Shown here one piece after another: positions 62,564 to 64,000 of a stretch of DNA of 64,000 nt. The notes under the pieces are model-generated. The model was given only the letters and a program-made list of their open reading frames with translations. It was not told the origin of the DNA and did not search any database. Origin of the DNA: Pseudo-nitzschia pungens (taxonomy: Eukaryota > Bacillariophyta > Bacillariophyceae > Bacillariales > Bacillariaceae); assembly GCA_037355855.1 (NCBI GenBank), contig CM074758.1, forward strand, positions 2,887,001 through 2,951,000, written 5' to 3'. Every line of letters begins with the position of its first letter. Position 1 is the stretch's first letter. Made by a program: the position numbers and the translations under genes.

Positions 62564-63541
62564 ATGATGCAAACAACAACTCTCACTATTGGCATCCTGA
62601 TTGGATTCGTATTCGGATATTTGTCGACCCTTCTAATTTCTTGGTCAGATGCAATTGTGCACGATCCCCGATATTCCCTATCTTCCATTCATCAACTCAA
62701 TTGTCCACGAATCGCCACCGGAGCAACAGAAAAACAGCGACGGGAAGGTAATGGATGGAAAAGCATTCATGTTTTCTACGGAGACACTGCACATATCACC
62801 GATGGATCAGAAATACCTGTCCCATACTTCAAAGCCAACAAGTGGTTTAGTCAGTTTCGCCAAGATGAAATAGTCAGCAAATTATTGCACGGGAAGGAAG
62901 GGGGGTATTTCATAGATTTAGCAGCCAACGACCCTATTCATATTTCGAACACGTACGCGCTCGAGACGCATTTTGGTTGGAATGGGCTCTGTATGGAACC
63001 AAATCCAAAATATTGGACAGGCTTGTCATACCGAAAGTGTGATGTTGTCGCGGCCATTGTTGGTAAGAAAACAATGGAAGAAGTTTTGTTTCGGTTTCCG
63101 AAGGCCAAAGCGGGAAAGGGAGGCATATTGGGAAATGAGTTCGACAATAAAAGGGATCAATACAACGACGGACATCCAAGATTTACTGTTTCACTTTTCG
63201 ACATCTTCCGAAAATTCCAGGTTCCTAAAGTAATCGACTATATTAGCTTGGACATCGAAGGTGCTGAAGATTTTGTGATGAGGTCTTTTCCTTTCTCGAA
63301 ATATCGCTTCAATGTCATGACGGTAGAGCGACCTTCTCGCGAACTAGCAGATGTTTTGATCAAAAATGGATACGTTTTGTTCACGACTATCAAGACAGGC
63401 ACGGAAACGCTATGGGTTCACAATTCGATCCTTGGAAATTTGGACAGGTCTGCTCTAGAAATAGACTCGGAAAACTATAAGTACAGACAAAGCGAGGGCA
63501 GCGTAAGGCTGGCTCCAGAACAAACCATCTCAATTAATTGA
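62564..63541 (+). CDS. FkbM-family SAM methyltransferase with N-terminal membrane anchor
   Basis: 325 residues, single exon. A signal-anchor helix at 7-27 (LTIGILIGFVFGYLSTLLIS) suggests a Golgi or ER lumenal enzyme. The methyltransferase domain starts with FSQFRQDEIVSKLL, then GGYFIDLAANDP (SAM-binding loop), the SNTYALE strand and GLCMEPNP, the usual acidic SAM contact. DYISLDIEGAEDFVMRSFPF and FNVMTVERP are the standard FkbM C-terminal strands. FkbM proteins O-methylate sugars or polyketides; in algae the anchored form may methylate glycans. Acceptor unknown. Tandem start codons at 62564/62567. Confidence 0.87.
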   Translation: MMQTTTLTIGILIGFVFGYLSTLLISWSDAIVHDPRYSLSSIHQLNCPRIATGATEKQRREGNGWKSIHVFYGDTAHITDGSEIPVPYFKANKWFSQFRQDEIVSKLLHGKEGGYFIDLAANDPIHISNTYALETHFGWNGLCMEPNPKYWTGLSYRKCDVVAAIVGKKTMEEVLFRFPKAKAGKGGILGNEFDNKRDQYNDGHPRFTVSLFDIFRKFQVPKVIDYISLDIEGAEDFVMRSFPFSKYRFNVMTVERPSRELADVLIKNGYVLFTTIKTGTETLWVHNSILGNLDRSALEIDSENYKYRQSEGSVRLAPEQTISIN

Positions 63542-64000
63542 AATAATCGCTAGCAGAAATCATTCCAATTCTTAAAAATACCACTGATGCCGAACTTGTT
63601 AATAGTTGACACATCGATTTACTTCAATGACCACACAAATGGAGCTTTGGAAGGCGTTGTGACCGACCTCAAACCAAGAAACCCCACCGAAACTGTAGTG
63701 ATCAAAATCGCACCAGTGAAGTCACAAGCACTTGGAACTTCGGAACGTTGGGTAAACATAGAGCAGCAGCGGAAGGCATGTATCGACTATCAATAAGGAA
63801 AGGAGAAAAGGAACGGTACGGAGTTGCTATTAGAATCATTCTTCCATCTCCCGCAGCCCTTTCATAAATTTAAAAAAAAGTATTTCGAAATGCCTCACGA
63901 GCGGCAATTTTGATACCACAGTGACATGTCAAACGAATTAGATTCGATTCGAATTGTGTTTACTCTCCGAAAAATTCAGGTTCAGCAACAGTATGCGAAT
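63542..64000. other. 3' flank of the FkbM-type gene
   Basis: A 69-codon plus-strand frame (63587-63796) begins 45 bp after the FkbM stop but has no domain; I take it as 3' flank. The window ends here. Confidence 0.5.

Noticed and set aside
63587..63796. 69-codon ORF after the FkbM-type gene
   Set aside because: No domain; most likely 3' flank.

Overview
The window is nuclear DNA from a eukaryotic microalga, most likely a diatom and probably a raphid pennate. The evidence is GT-AG introns of 110-400 bp, secretory leaders ending in the diatom plastid motif (alanine or cysteine, then phenylalanine), a diatom-type front-end delta-6 desaturase with a fused cytochrome b5 domain, a short Cys-rich domain that I associate with diatom membrane proteins, and a Ty1/copia element of the kind common in diatom genomes. 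No species is claimed.

0-26 kb is a gene-bearing block. It holds an HMG-box protein with a His/Gln-rich tail, METTL5 (18S rRNA m6A methyltransferase) in four exons, a kinase-like protein, an isochorismatase-family hydrolase, a small Cys-rich membrane protein, an FTO-type 2-oxoglutarate dioxygenase fused to an ASCH domain, a DUF676 lipase, a mitochondrial ribosome recycling factor and a DEDDy 3'-5' exonuclease. A likely RNA-methylation writer and a likely eraser therefore lie about 10 kb apart. A 0.55 kb foldback element with a strong internal hairpin lies upstream of FTO.

26.6-39.5 kb is a transposon block: a complete copia element (298-bp LTRs identical by eye, AAACA target duplication, initiator-tRNA-Met type primer site), inverted remnants of a second LTR family, two gag fragments, a minisatellite, and a 768-bp TA-flanked inverted-repeat element. 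Only one doubtful gene (36540-37027) lies inside it.

39.9-64 kb returns to genes: a probable plastid PDZ protein, a two-helix membrane protein, a large plastid S1-type protein, a small unknown protein, a DDE transposase with upstream tandem repeats, a cyclic-nucleotide-dependent protein kinase, nitronate monooxygenase, delta-6 desaturase, a gamma-glutamylcyclotransferase-like protein, a plastid thioredoxin and an FkbM-type methyltransferase.

Two window-wide patterns stand out. The decamer GTAAGGTTAC recurs in 5' flanks but not in convergent 3' gaps. Several conserved reading frames, in genes and transposons alike, are broken by what looks like one extra base, which points to consensus indels or, less likely, frameshifting. 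All exon limits were read by eye from splice signals, frame and family conservation; none is confirmed by transcripts.
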